This document shows, in pieces, positions 45,701 through 55,085 of a stretch of DNA of 64,000 bases. The stretch is from Euryodendron excelsum (lineage: Eukaryota > Streptophyta > Magnoliopsida > Ericales > Pentaphylacaceae): NCBI GenBank assembly GCA_033060915.1, contig CM065389.1, forward strand, positions 11,912,501-11,976,500, in the 5' to 3' direction. Numbering within the stretch: the first letter of the stretch is position 1; the number at the start of each line of letters is the position of its first letter. Below the pieces are notes generated by a model. The model saw only the letters and a list, made by a program, of their open reading frames with translations, searched no databases and was not told the origin of the DNA. A program made the position numbers and the translations under genes.

Positions 45701-48700
45701 TGAACAAGGCAGAACCACTCGAAGCACATTTGATGCGTGGACCAATTTGGAAAGATAGCCCAGTATGTCTTGATGGCAGAGAACTAAATAAATGTGCAAA
45801 TACTAGCTGCACCAAATCAGTGCAGCCCTCTTCCCTGCAGTGTGATAAATTGGCAGATTCAAAATCTTCATGTAAGAGTGAGAGAGCTTCACTTTCAACT
45901 GAAGGCATAGGAAATCATACAGGCAAAGGAATTGCAAGTTTCCCATTAGATGCTTCAGATTTGGCCAATTTCCTCACAATGGATAGGCATATAGGATTTA
46001 ATTGCAGTGCACAGGTTCTTCTGAGGTCAGTACTGGCCGAGAAGCAAGAACTATGTTTCTCTGTTGTTTCATTGCTTTGGTACAAATTGATTGCAGCCCC
46101 TGAAACACAACCTAGTGCAGAAAGCACTTCGGCCCAGCAAGGATGGAGGCAGGTAATATTTGATTTGTCAATTCTCATGCACTGTCTTCTTTAGATTATT
46201 TCACATCCTTATCACTAAATTTGGTCAAACATATATCTAGAAACTAACATATTTGTCAGAAAAAGCACGTGTCATGATATTGAAGCTCAATTTTGTTGTA
46301 TGTGACAGCCATCATTTCCAAATTTGGCAATTCAATGCACCAAGGTTTCCCCAATCTGACTTTAGCCTCCAAAAGGTCCTCCCAAAGCTCCTTCCTATGA
46401 GAGTCCAAAACTGACACATACACTCCTGAGAACATCCATTCGAAGTTATCACCCAAATTAACAAAGAGACCAAGCCATCCTCTTTTTGAACCTAAGCACT
46501 CTGTTATCCCACAGAATAAGAATAGCACCTGTAACCTCACAAGAGCCCAGCCAAGACCAGTCCACAAAATGGGTTTTCCATAAACTTTTCACAATGTCAA
46601 AGCGATAATCTTCCTTTTTTTTGGGGTTCATTGGAGGGCCAAAACCCTAGGGGAGGGGATGGTGAGTCAAACCCTTGACCTTGTGGCATGTTTTGGGGTA
46701 TCATGACCACTAAGCTAACGCTGCTCCTCGGAGGTTATATCAATTTTAGTTTCTTGTAAGCAGGCAATATCCACTCTCCAATAAAGCATTAAAGACATTC
46801 ACTCTCTAATAAAGCATCAAATACTTCACTATCTTTCTTTTGTCAAGGTCATTCAACCCTCTCACCTTCCGAGAGGCAATTTTCAGCTTCATGATGATAT
46901 TAACATGAACTCCCTACCCTTCTTTATCCCTCTTGCATGGCCTCCCTTCCTTGCCTTGGCTTCTCCCCTCATAATTAACTGAACATTCAGGTTTCTTCAT
47001 TTCCCTATCGTTTCTAGTTGAGAGCCCTCCCTTCTTTTTTGTTCCCTTGTTACGAAGTTGTTGCTTACATCTCTGCTCAATGGAGCCCAAAAAACATGGA
47101 GCTCAGGTCCCTTAACTTTTGCTCTACCTATTCATACCACACTTCCTCCCCGTTGTCTGACAGAAGATTTCCACCCCCCCACCAGTTTTCTTTTGGGTCT
47201 GTTAGAGCTTATTATTTTCTTACTCTTTCTTATAAGGGTAGTATTGTAATCTTCTTACATACTTTGACTAGTATATATGAAAGCTAAGGTGTAGGGATTA
47301 CTTTACGTAACCCTAAGCCTATACTATTTCCTCTACCTCTTCTCACCTTCTTCCATTTAATCCTAATTTTCACTTCAACTTGGTATCAAAGCATCTCAAT
47401 CCTCACCTTAAACCTATAAAAAAATATCATAGGAAATTTGCTTGCTGCGATTAGGGCTAATGTCAACAATCTGTACGGTGGCCAGAGGTCGAGACCCCCC
47501 TTTTCTGAATCGTCAACATGTGCTGAGTCTCCTGGTGATTTTTTCATAATTTTTAAAAATCATCTGATGCATCGTTTGGTTTTTTAGATAATTTTCGGAT
47601 TTTTTTCCCTATTTTTTTTTTAACTGTCCTATGCATCACCCGACTTTTTTGCTGCATGAATCTGCTTCTATGGGTGCCGATATGATGCTCTAGAGGACTT
47701 CTTGGTGTTTTCTTGCTTGTTTGTTGGATTTCGTTGGCTGTTTTGGCTTTTTGGTGGTCGGCTCTCTTCGTGGGGGCTGTTTTGGCTTTGGTTGGTTTAT
47801 GTCCTGCAATACTTGGTGCTGATACAGTGTTCTAGAGGATCTATGGTGATTGCTTTGTCTGTTTGGCCTTTGTTGGTTGCTTTCCTGCCCCCCTTGTTGG
47901 TTTCTTGGTTTGTTTTGACTGCTTTGTGCACAACAGTGGGCGTCTCTTGTGGCCTTGCTTCCTGTTGGTTGACTGTGCAGTTCTGTGTCTTTTATGGCTA
48001 CTTCAAAGGCTTCAGAGTCCAAACCGTCTGAACCCAAATCCTCTCTGGTTAAGGAGGATGATTTGCCTCTATCCATTACCTCTAAGCGATTGGATGGTTT
48101 GAATTATCTTGCCTAGCCTCATGCTGTGAAAGTGACTCATGCTGTGAAAGTGTTTCTTCGTGGCAAATGCAGATTGAAATATATCAGCATTCTTCCTCCT
48201 TCCACCGATGACCCCTTTTCTGATCATTGGCTGGCTGAAGATTTAGTTGTTATGGGATTGTTATTGCACAGTTTGGAGCCCCATATTGCTACTACAGTTG
48301 AATTTTGTGATTCGTGTAAGAAGATTTGAGATTCTCTTGCTGAATTTTTTTCCCAGCAGAATAATGTTTCCTGAGTCTTTGAGTTGTATGAGAACTTCTT
48401 CACCACTAAACAATTTGGGTAGTCCTTGTCTGATTATTATAGTACTCTCAAGAATTTATGGGAGTAGTTGTTGCAACATCGCCCATTTACTCCTGATTTA
48501 GAGCAACAGAAACGACATTGGGAGGACTTTATGATTGCATCTTTGCTATCTGGTTTAGATTTTGTAATCTTCTTACATACTTTGACTAGTATATATGAAA
48601 GCTAAGGTGTAGGGATTACTTTACGTAACCCTAAGCCTATTATGTTTCCTCTACTTTCTCGCTACCTCTTCTCATATTCTTCCATCTAACCCTAATTTTC

Positions 48701-51700
48701 ACTTCAACTGGGTCCATAATGTCTAAAGGAAGGCACTTGTCAGGAGAAAGAGCTCCAAAATTGCCAGTCCCTTCAACCCCAACAATACTCACTAGAGAAC
48801 CTCCATAGACATTAGAGGCAATAGACTTCCCTCCTACAGTCTGCATCAACACCTGAACATCCACCAAGGTGCTCCCCTTTGCTAACCAACCATAACCACC
48901 ATTGGGTGTTGTTTCCCGCTGCATCTTCCTCCTCCCCAGTGTCTGATTGACCTCAATCAGAGAAAGCTCCCCTTATTTCATTCTCCCTCTGCTCATTCCA
49001 AAATAGCATACCTCCCCAAACAACTCTGCTTGCTTCACCACCATGACAATCCTTTCCTCCACACCAAGAGCCCCCAAATCCTTTTTTTCAGCCTTTTTTC
49101 CATTTCTGCTCACCTTCTTCCTTTGGTACACCAGAAGGTTTGTGCTATTCATCAACTACTTAGGACCCTTATCCAGGATTGCCCCCAAGAATCCACCCAG
49201 AAGAGTGGGCCTTAAAAAAACCCCCAAAGGAGTATTTATGTACCAGTGGTTGGGTCTCCCACATAGGCTATGAAAAGCTCTGCTGAGCTCCCCACTACCA
49301 GAAGCGGTGGCGTAGTTACCCCATATGGCCTCCTTTCATTCCTTCCTTCCTTACTTCCTTCAACCCAACAAACAACTGTCTCCCACCCCATATTGAAATT
49401 TAAATTCCTTCCCCTAATGGTGTCACATGCCCTAGACCAGCTCATTCCTCCACCTACCACCATGCATTCAACTAGTAAAAAGTATGCAGCATCGTCTTCC
49501 TTCTGACGAAGAATCAACAACTCTTCTGTCTCAAGCCTGCCTTCTGGCCATCACCCGAGCCCCCATTCCTCCCAAATGGGTAAAGCGAACAACGAAGCAT
49601 CCAACGCTACTTCAATCCTGGCCAGAGTCCCATTACCATTGCCTCTGACCTTCAGCCTAGGCTAGTGAAAAGGATTCTCTTCCGCTGTGGCTGCATCTGT
49701 GTCCACCAACCGTCCACAACAAACACTTATGGCCTTGAAAATCTTCGAGTCCCACAGGTGGAGGGGCAGCCCCATCAACTAAACCCACACTTCCCTAGGA
49801 TTCGTATTCAACACATTACAGGCCTCAGGAGCCCACTTGGTTAGATGCACAGATCATCCATCGAACCTCCTTTCCCGCCTCAATTTCCTTTCTGGTTCCT
49901 CCCTAGAGGGAAAGAGGAAAAGATAGAAAGCTCTGGTATAGTTGTACACCTTACCCAGCTGACACAAGCTAGAGCCCGTTAACCCAGGCCTGAATTGACT
50001 TACCGTCCATTGCTGTGGCGTCAAACCCTCCAGCCAGCCAACCAAGCAACTATCAAAGAATTTAGTAGAGGCTTCACACAACAATGGGTACACTTTGATC
50101 TTACACTCACTAGTGTGTAAGATCCACCAGTTGCTATTTCTTCTCTAATGGTGGACAGAAGCTGAGCCAATCCTCTACTTCTTCCTGTAGCCACTAGTTG
50201 CTTTTTCCTTTTAGTAGTGGACAGAAGCTGAGCCTACCCAACAAGTAGTAGTAAAACCTCAAGTGTTCAATTGTCCATGTCTAGAACAGGAAAATCCCTT
50301 CTGGAGGACAAAAAGATTGGACAATTCCATAAGCTAGCTCAACATGTACAGTGTTAGGTTTTGCTTGCTTGGAGTTAGGAGTCAGGACTGAATCTGGACA
50401 ACATTGCAACGTGCGACGAGGAAAGTGAAGCAGTATCTGCCATTGTTGTCAATGAGGATGTCTTCATCATTTGATTTTGTCTTGTAGGATTATTTGTACA
50501 CCTCAAAATGACTATATATATTTCTAAAGCTTCAAAATGTTGTTATGGTCAATATATGTGATTTTTGCTTTTGTCCTTTTTTATTTTATTTTGCCTATCA
50601 AAGAGTTCAGGTTCAAGTTTTCCTATCTTGGGTTTATACCTAAATCGTCAGACCGTGGTCCTTTGGTATTTATATAGTAGCACCGTCCCATGGAAGATCA
50701 AGCATATTGATAATAATCAAATTTCTGCAACTTCAAATGAGTGTGCTTTTAAGTTCAAGGGTAAAGCAAGCTGATTAGGAATGCTTCTTTAGATGGCTGG
50801 TGACCCAGGAGTTAGAAGTGTTGAATTCTACAACTGCTTGAATGCATGTATGTTTTATGGCAGAGTTGAATTTTTCCTGACTGATAAGATCTCTTTGTCC
50901 TGCAATGTTCTTTTGATTATCTTCTTACTTCTGTTTACAAGTCGTAGCATTTATCTGTACGACATTTGCACGAGGATGATGGACAAATTGACATGATATA
51001 ACTTATTCAGTTAGTTACATCAAACCATATGCAGTTACAGAACATTCAATTCATTAGATCCGTTTTTGCTACTCTACATAAAACATGTTCTGTTGACTAT
51101 CTAATTTAAATGTACAGGTGGTTGATGCACTATGCAATGTCGCATCAGCGTCACCAGCAAAAGCTGCAACAGCTGTTGTTCTTCAGGTCCAGATTTTGTT
51201 CAACCAACTTGAATAATGTTGTGAACTTTCCTTTTTTCAGTCAATGACTTAGTTAAACATAGTTTTGATAACACAAAGGCATTAAAAAGTTGAAACTACC
51301 TCCATTATCTTACGAAATGGTTAAAAACCAACTGCTTCTTTCCATTGCCTGATTTTGTTAGAGGTGCCGCCTAGCAAGTGTCCTATTAGCACCCTCGATA
51401 CTTAAATAACTCAATTTTAAAAATGTCATTAGTTTAGTCACTTTTCTGCCCTTGTGTACTTGTTAGGCCGAGAGGGAATTGCAGCCTTGGATTGCTAAAG
51501 ATGATGATCGAGGTCAAAAGATGTGGAGAATCAACCAGCGAATTGTGAAACTGATTGTTGAGCTAATGAGAAGCCATGATACCCCAGAATCCTTAGTGAT
51601 TTTGGCTAGTGCTTCAGATCTTCTTCTGCGTGCCACGGACGGGATGCTCGTCGATGGAGAAGCATGCACTTTACCACAGCTGGAGGTAACATCTCACATT

Positions 51701-52574
51701 TTATCAGTCAAATACTCTATCCTCTTTCAAATCCTTTGATCTTTGTAATATTTGGTTTTAACCAGCATTCTGTTTTTAAGTGCTCACAAGTCTTCATACT
51801 GTATGTAAGGTCTGATATATAGATGACGTATTAATGTTTATACTAAAACAATAAATGTGCAGCTCCTGGAAGCAACAGCTAGAGCAATTCAACCAGTTCT
51901 CAAATGGGGCGAATCAGGATTTGCAGCTGCAGATGGCCTCTCAAACCTGTTAAAGGTAATTAAAAACCCCTGATGGAGATGTTAAATCTCATGTAATGTA
52001 AAGGCTGAACAATTATGGTATACGGCCTTGGATTTAGGTCTCTCCTATACCACATGATCTGGAAGGCTCACGGTGGACATAAAAAGAGAGAATAGTAGTA
52101 GTTGATTATGTTGAAAACTTTGTTCTCATGTCCTCCAAAGGAAAGCTGGCACCTAGGCATTAAAAGATTCAAAGTACAGGGTTGTTTTTTTTTGGTTACC
52201 AAGTTTAATTCCTTTAAAGTATGCTAAACCTTTAGTAATCTGATTTACTTTGCAAATCCATGCAGTGTCGCCTACCAGCTACAATACGATGCCTTTCTCA
52301 TCCAAGTGCTCATGTCCGTGCTCTTAGCATGTCAGTTCTTCGTGATATTTTGCACACTGCTTCAATAAAATCTACTACAAAAGAAGTGGACCTAAAAGGC
52401 AGACATGATGCCACTTATCAGTACCTAGATGTAGGCACCATTGACTGGCAAGCAGATATCGAAAAGGGTCTATCACGGGAAGCTCAGACCAGACTTGCAA
52501 CTGGATTGTCTATTGAATTTCTGGATATTGCTGCTAAGGAATTAGGATGTACTCTAGCAATTGGAAATTCCTAG
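21365..52574 (+). CDS. GI: GIGANTEA, complete, 14 coding exons over 31 kb
   Basis: GIGANTEA is a plant-specific nuclear and cytosolic protein of the circadian clock and photoperiodic flowering. In other plants it stabilises ZTL with HSP90, and with FKF1 removes CDF repressors to raise CO and FT. Coding exons: 21365-21451, 26450-26521, 26797-26851, 26958-27100, 27322-27578, 31825-31880, 38580-38817, 38895-39045, 44240-44449, 44608-46152, 51118-51186, 51467-51685, 51863-51955, 52266-52574. All introns are GT-AG and the frame is open throughout: 1167 residues, the usual family length. Recognised blocks include YVEYFGQFTSEQFP near residue 34, HGPEVEWRICTIWEAAYG, and SLLRATDGM-type helices near the C-terminus. 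A basic cluster (KRTRKTKK, about 627-634) lies where family nuclear signals are placed. There is no named domain or membrane segment. The protein is intact although five introns have grown to 4-7 kb by insertions. Confidence 0.97.
22130..23660. repeat. Pyrimidine-rich / purine-rich inverted region in intron 1
   Basis: Left part: CCTCCCTCCCT and CCACCACCA words. Right part: GGTGGTGG, GGGAGGG and GAGAGA words on the same strand. The halves are broadly complementary and could fold in the pre-mRNA, but alignment is imperfect and compositional. Confidence 0.35.
22743..22775. repeat. (GA)n microsatellite in intron 1
   Basis: A run of GA with one GGGA interruption. Confidence 0.9.
26450..26521 (+). 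CDS. GI: GI coding exon 2 (residues 30-53)
   Basis: It encodes the AYVEYFGQFTSEQFPEDIAE block between TTTCTAG and GTATCT. Confidence 0.97.
26797..26851 (+). CDS. GI: GI coding exon 3 (residues 54-71, codon 72 split)
   Basis: It encodes IRSRYPSKERCLFDDVL after TTTTTCACAG. The donor is TTAG|GTATCA, with a phase-1 junction. Confidence 0.96.
26958..27100 (+). CDS. GI: GI coding exon 4 (to residue 119)
   Basis: It encodes FVLHHPEHGHAVILPIIS and FASFISLVCPSSE between TTTCCAG and GTATGG. Confidence 0.97.
27322..27578 (+). CDS. GI: GI coding exon 5 (residues 120-204, Trp205 split)
   Basis: It encodes YSEQWALACGEILRILTHYN, a variable Ser/Asn-rich loop (about 150-170), then PLRPLSPWIIDILLAAPLGI. The donor lies within the Trp codon, TG|GTAAGT. 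Confidence 0.96.
30200..30232. repeat. CCCCGA hexamer tandem array
   Basis: Five to six tandem CCCCGA units inside the hAT element. Because the unit is a multiple of three, open frames pass through on both strands without meaning. Confidence 0.85.
30727..30816. repeat. Compound microsatellite (T)n(GT)n(GA)n
   Basis: About 16 T, 15 GT and 20 GA units in succession inside the hAT element. Confidence 0.95.
31825..31880 (+). CDS. GI: GI coding exon 6 (residues 205-223)
   Basis: A 56-nt exon between two giant introns. It encodes WCGGVMGKYEAGELKPPST. The acceptor TTTTAACAG and donor ACTA|GTAAGT keep the frame on both sides. Confidence 0.95.
32745..32830 (-). mobile_element. Possible SINE fragment
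   Basis: On the minus strand, a box B-like AGGGTTCAAACTCC follows an AGTGAGCCAGCCAATGG stretch that could be a diverged box A. There is no clear tail. Confidence 0.3.
34370..34567 (+). repeat. 5' LTR of the intron 6 copia element
   Basis: It starts TGTTAAAGTATATT and ends TTCAACA directly before the primer-binding site. Confidence 0.92.
35270..36433 (+). pseudogene. Copia gag, decayed
   Basis: Gag begins at ATG 35270 (MATSKASDS) with early in-frame stops, then a long open part runs from 35714 to 36433. Visible are the conserved gag block (RHWEDFMIAFLLSGLD), a Gly-rich stretch, and a zinc knuckle whose second Cys is Tyr (CTHYGGTNHIEPWC). Gag would form the particle around the element RNA. 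The same N-terminus occurs in the intron 10 relative at 47995. Confidence 0.75.
36393..37605 (+). pseudogene. Copia protease-side and integrase region, decayed
   Basis: An open stretch at 36393-37340 contains the protease start (WVIDSGGSSHMS; usual DSGA), the GAG-pre-integrase block (WHFRFGHSS with CEACQLGKHH zinc residues), and the integrase core with DIWGP, then FVDNYS, then RSNNALEY. The usual RSDNA has Asp changed to Asn. After 37340 a stop and frame changes lead to a short integrase C-terminal remnant (VFLGCSQTQKGYR). Integrase would join the cDNA to host DNA. Reverse transcriptase is absent. Confidence 0.8.
37734..37924 (+). repeat. 3' LTR of the intron 6 copia element
   Basis: It starts TGTTAAAGTGTATT after the purine tract. 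The terminal CA is mutated to TT before the ATAAT duplication. Confidence 0.9.
38580..38817 (+). CDS. GI: GI coding exon 7 (residues 224-302, Arg303 split)
   Basis: It encodes GSGKHPQLMPSTPRWAVANG through HLVAGLPALEPYARLFHR. The acceptor is TTTTTTTAG and the donor CATCG|GTAAAT. Confidence 0.97.
38895..39045 (+). CDS. GI: GI coding exon 8 (residues 303-353)
   Basis: It encodes YYAIATPSATQRLLLGLLEA to AAEDYASGMR. It follows a 77-nt intron, the shortest in the gene, and its donor AGG|GTGAGT opens the 5.2 kb intron 8. Confidence 0.97.
39990..40075 (+). mobile_element. Possible SINE fragment
   Basis: A box A-like CAGGTGGTAAAATC at about 40003 is followed by a box B match ACGTTCAAATCTTGCC at about 40043, and then an A-rich stretch. 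Confidence 0.35.
40631..40668. repeat. Perfect 16-bp hairpin
   Basis: TGTATGACATTTGAAG (40631-40646) and its exact reverse complement (40653-40668) are separated by 6 nt, about 100 bp before the hAT MITE. Confidence 0.85.
40765..41516. mobile_element. hAT-type MITE in GI intron 8
   Basis: A 752-bp unit with inverted ends TAGGGGTGCACA and, reverse-complemented, TAGGGGTGCACAAG. It is flanked by an exact 8-bp duplication GTTGGTGG (40757-40764 and 41517-41524). The ends continue inward as diverged GGGTCGGGTTGG-type inverted sequence. There is no transposase. It belongs to the same broad type as the intron 5 element but with a different end sequence. Confidence 0.85.
42258..42375 (-). mobile_element. 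SINE, minus strand
   Basis: On the minus strand, a TAGCATGAGTAG box A-like motif is followed by box B AGGGTTCAAGTCGC at 42300-42313, and ends in an A-run (T-run at 42259-42266 on the plus strand). Confidence 0.4.
42741..42777. repeat. (AG)n microsatellite
   Basis: About 18 AG units without interruption. Confidence 0.95.
42915..43355. repeat. 220-bp tandem duplication
   Basis: GGCTCAGGAATATAGAGTTG recurs at 42915 and 43135, and the following ~200 bases match with scattered differences (shared GATGGGTTAAGGGATAGGT and CAATCCACAAGTC). Two copies are present. It may be part of an unrecognised element. Confidence 0.85.
44240..44449 (+). CDS. GI: GI coding exon 9 (residues 354-423)
   Basis: It encodes LPRNWMHLHFLRAIGTAMSM through the QVEGVEVHHEPQGG region and ends YRKQ|GTACAG. 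Confidence 0.97.
44608..46152 (+). CDS. GI: GI coding exon 10, the large exon (residues 424-938)
   Basis: A 1545-nt exon holding nearly half the protein. It runs from IEAPAAEATIEATAQ through PEIIVATPLQPPILSWNLYI, SRLLFVVLTVCVSHEA, the basic cluster at about 627-634, GPVAAFDSYVLAAVCALACE and VAAAMVAAHISELFRRSK to STSAQQGWRQ|GTAATA. The reading frame is also open upstream to 44551, but that part is intron: TTATCAG at 44607 is the acceptor that matches the family junction. Confidence 0.97.
46612..46735 (-). mobile_element. SINE nested in the LINE
   Basis: The minus strand has an exact box A core TAGCTTAGTGG (near 46706-46718) and a box B-like GGGTTTGACTC (near 46662-46673), ending in an A-run (T-run at 46614-46622 on the plus strand). 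It interrupts the LINE endonuclease region. Confidence 0.5.
47200..47380 (+). repeat. 5' LTR of the intron 10 copia element
   Basis: Closely similar to the intron 6 LTRs (shared AAGGGTAGT-TTGTAATCTT and TATATGAAAG-TAAGGTGTAGG), but with its own differences. Confidence 0.88.
47200..48709 (+). mobile_element. Ty1/copia deletion derivative in GI intron 10
   Basis: A 1510-bp element of the same family as the intron 6 copy. The 5' LTR is 47200-47380 (TGTTAGAGCTTATT...), and the primer-binding site TGGTATCAAAGC follows at 47381. The 3' LTR is truncated (48561-48709) and joins gag directly. Exact GGGTC duplications flank it (47195-47199, 48710-48714). Only gag remains (MATSKASESKPSEPKSS from 47995, with stops). 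An 18-bp tandem duplication sits at 48120-48154. Everything after gag and the first ~55 bp of the 3' LTR are deleted in one step. Confidence 0.88.
51118..51186 (+). CDS. GI: GI coding exon 11 (residues 939-961)
   Basis: It encodes VVDALCNVASASPAKAATAV and then VLQ. The acceptor is TGTACAG and the donor CAG|GTCCAG. Confidence 0.95.
51467..51685 (+). CDS. GI: GI coding exon 12 (residues 962-1034)
   Basis: It encodes AERELQPWIAKDD through ASASDLLLRATDGMLVDGEA and CTLPQLE|GTAACA. Confidence 0.97.
51863..51955 (+). CDS. GI: GI coding exon 13 (residues 1035-1065)
   Basis: It encodes LLEATARAIQPVLKWGESGF to DGLSNLLK|GTAATT. Confidence 0.96.
52266..52574 (+). CDS. GI: GI coding exon 14 with stop (residues 1066-1167)
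   Basis: It encodes CRLPATIRCLSHPSAHVRAL, a variable stretch, then the conserved end FLDIAAKELGCT and the TAG stop. Confidence 0.97.
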   Translation, partial: CRLPATIRCLSHPSAHVRALSMSVLRDILHTASIKSTTKEVDLKGRHDATYQYLDVGTIDWQADIEKGLSREAQTRLATGLSIEFLDIAAKELGCTLAIGNS

Positions 52575-53699
52575 CATTTGGCAGCTGCTTTAGGTCCCCT
52601 GGCATGTTCATTGCAAGTGAGGATTTGCAAAAACAAAAAAACCAATTCAAGTGAAGGGTACAGTTTGGCCACAGAAGTTCTTCTCGGGTGAAAGCTGTTG
52701 AATGTCATTGTAATGACTGGTGTCCATTGAGATTGTAGACAAGGGGGACGATGAGGCATTATCTCATGTTGTTCAACTTTATTCACCTCAAGTACCTTCT
52801 GTTTGTACTGTACCAAAACCCTACCCTGGTGCTTAGTTTAGTAGATTACGATGGATTTCTTTTGGCTCAAGAATAGCAGTTGGCCTAAGCTTTTCGACAT
52901 TCTATAGTAAGTCACCTCAGTTATATAATACTAATATTTTTTCACAAATTTTCATGCTCGTACTCTCTCAATCTCTAGTGGAAATTGCATTGTGCTGGTA
53001 TTGAGCCTACCATTCTTGCTCTAAAAGCAGTGTCTTTATTTCTATCTCAGTATGGCTGTCTTCAATGGTTCACGTCTTTTGCGTTGATCCATTTTTGTAT
53101 TAAATGGCAATTTTCACATCCAATTGGCAAGAAATAGCTCTGAAACAATGAGGATTGGATGTTAAAACCTCTGTTACTTGGACTTGGTATGGGTGATGGG
53201 TGCGGGTATGTGTTCAAGTGTGGGATTCATCTAATTCTTATATTGAAGATACTTGGCCATAATTAGATTTCATATTTTGTAAATATTTTTTTTGCTTTTT
53301 AAGATGTAACGATATTTACAAATTAAATATAGCTTTTTATGCATATTACATACTTGTTAGATATATGTTTAACTAGTTATATTGGACACAAATCTCATAC
53401 CCTTATTCGAGTATCGGGGGGTGTTTCACTAAGTTAAAAGAGTCTAGGTAACAGGTTAAAACTTGCATAATGAATTCTGGGTTTTGGACTGTTATTTGCA
53501 AAGACTTGATGGTTTCGAAATCTTTCTTTACTGCTGGTAGTTACTCTTTTAGTATTTATCTTGCTAGATAATGAAATTGCTAGTCTAAGTGCAGCAATAG
53601 AAATCTGATTATTGAAACTATTTGCAGATGAAAAGGTAAAATGCTTAGAAATCACCAAACCAAAGAAGAAAATATGGAAATCTAAATATATACTCCGTG
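52575..53699. other. GI 3' flank
   Basis: The first ~280 bases are the likely 3' UTR, but no clear AATAAA was found. A repeat at about 53180-53420 resembles, inverted, the one in intron 1 (shared ATTCATCTAATTCTTATAT). No gene was seen. Confidence 0.45.
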
Positions 53700-55085
53700 C
53701 TAATCCAAAAAAAAAATCTTGCAGATGCTGAGTCTGAGTGGTGCTGACACTAACTTACTTATTTTTTTCTTTCTGATCCATTGGAGACGGCCTACAGAAT
53801 TGGTAATAGCCCTTCTTCTGCTCGTAAACCTCCCCATGAAAGTTGAACTTGACCTTGAGTTTCTAGTACCATCCCCAATAAGAGGCAAGGAATAGGGCCA
53901 AGCATGTTGGATATAGGGAAATAAGTCATAGTAATAGCTTGCATATGCTTTTCCATGGTACTGAACTAGTTCGACCCCTTGAGTCTCTAAATTATAGCGG
54001 TAGATCTTATATCCCAATTGAAGATATACAAGCCCCGAGTCCAGAGGATGAAAGGCTATGAAAAGGGGTAACAGTCTGAATCTCTCAAGAAGAATATCGT
54101 GTTCAATGTCAGCCAGGCTCATGGTTTTGGGATGGTCTTCGTAGTTCACCTTGTGTGTCAAGATCCATTCTCTGGCTGTTATAGTGTCGGAAAAATTATA
54201 ATTCTTTAGCTTCTTCGTGAGAACCCAGATAGTAAATCCTTCATAATGACAAAGGGCACATTGGAGCAGGCCGTCTGGTGACTGCCCTACTACAACTCTT
54301 ATTACTCCAAGCTGGATATGAATAGGCAACCTTATCAGCCTTATGCTATTGTTCCCCATGTTAGGATCATAGGCAGAGAATCGGCAACTGCTTCACTGCG
54401 AGCTTTCCAGTAAAGAACTCCACCTCGCATACTGGGTATGTTTCCAGTAAACCCGAGAGTCGGAAGGACAAGTGAGCATCCCTCCGCTCGCCAGTTCTGG
54501 AAGTGAAGGTTTCTATCTGCAGCTTGTTCTCAATCTGTAAGCATACCCGAACAACTTTGAAATGGATTTTCCCATCATCACTGCAGTCTTGGCAAGAGAA
54601 ACCGATTGCTATTCCATGATCATCCAAGCTTGGTCTAGGAAGCGATAACCATTGGTTTGTGACAGGATTATACACGGTAAGTCATAGGGTGGAGGCCACA
54701 AAGAATAAGGCCTTTGGAGGAACCAGCAACCAAAAAACCGACCTTTTTGATGAAGTTATGGGACATTATGGACTTGCCTTCTTCACAAGTGGAGAGGAAT
54801 GAGAGCCGAGGAGCACATATATCTTCAGGGATAGAGCGTGCGAACTTGGTGATGCCATGGAAGAATCCCAAGAGCGGAAGAGAAGGAATTTGTCTGAGAT
54901 GTGTATCTACGCCGAAAATAAGGTCTAGATATAATGTAGTTCAATCTTCTTGACACACACTTGGTTCTGAAAACAGATTTTAGAGGCAGTTTAAGCAAGA
55001 TCTCTGTGAGAAGGTCATCACACTTCAAAACAGTTACTGCACTACTTGTGCTGCAGTCTTGATGCATCATCCTGAAAAGAATCAT
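53700..55085 (-). pseudogene. F-box protein with associated domain, broken by three frameshifts
   Basis: A minus-strand F-box gene related to At5g49610-like proteins, the substrate-receptor subunits of SCF ubiquitin ligases. From the ATG at 55085, the F-box lies at residues ~20-60 (DDLLTEILLKLPLKSVFRTK, then CVSRRLNYIIS). A C-terminal F-box-associated region follows (MYNPVTNQW, PDGLLQCALCHYEGFTIWVL, FHPLDSGLVYL). Continuity is lost at three points, near 54870, 54670 and 54365, each a one-base change of frame with family-like sequence continuing in the next frame. No splice sites explain the breaks. The neighbouring GI coding sequence has no such errors, so decay is more likely than assembly error. 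Confidence 0.75.

Larger units (their letters stand above)
46250..50140 (-). mobile_element. Decayed L1-type LINE in GI intron 10, minus strand
   Basis: From right to left: an ORF1-like part (about 50093-49680) with a DUF4283-type pattern (LMGLPLHLWDSKIFKAI), a diverged linker to 48715, then an AP-endonuclease part. The endonuclease start KVRGLNDLDKRKIV lies near 46835-46790, and its later block FEWMFSGVY...WCIEL near 46440-46330. The usual WNVRGLND motif has Trp-Asn altered, and many stops are present. The reverse-transcriptase part is missing. The copia element at 47200-48709 and the SINE at 46612-46735 sit inside it, so the LINE is the oldest layer. Confidence 0.7.
46153..51117 (+). other. 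GI intron 10 (4965 bp)
   Basis: It is mostly a nested mobile-element stack: a minus-strand LINE (about 46250-50140) split by a copia element and carrying a SINE. 50141-51117 shows no gene, only a diverged 65-bp tandem duplication near 50130-50240 (shared GTGGACAGAAGCTGAGCC). Confidence 0.7.
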
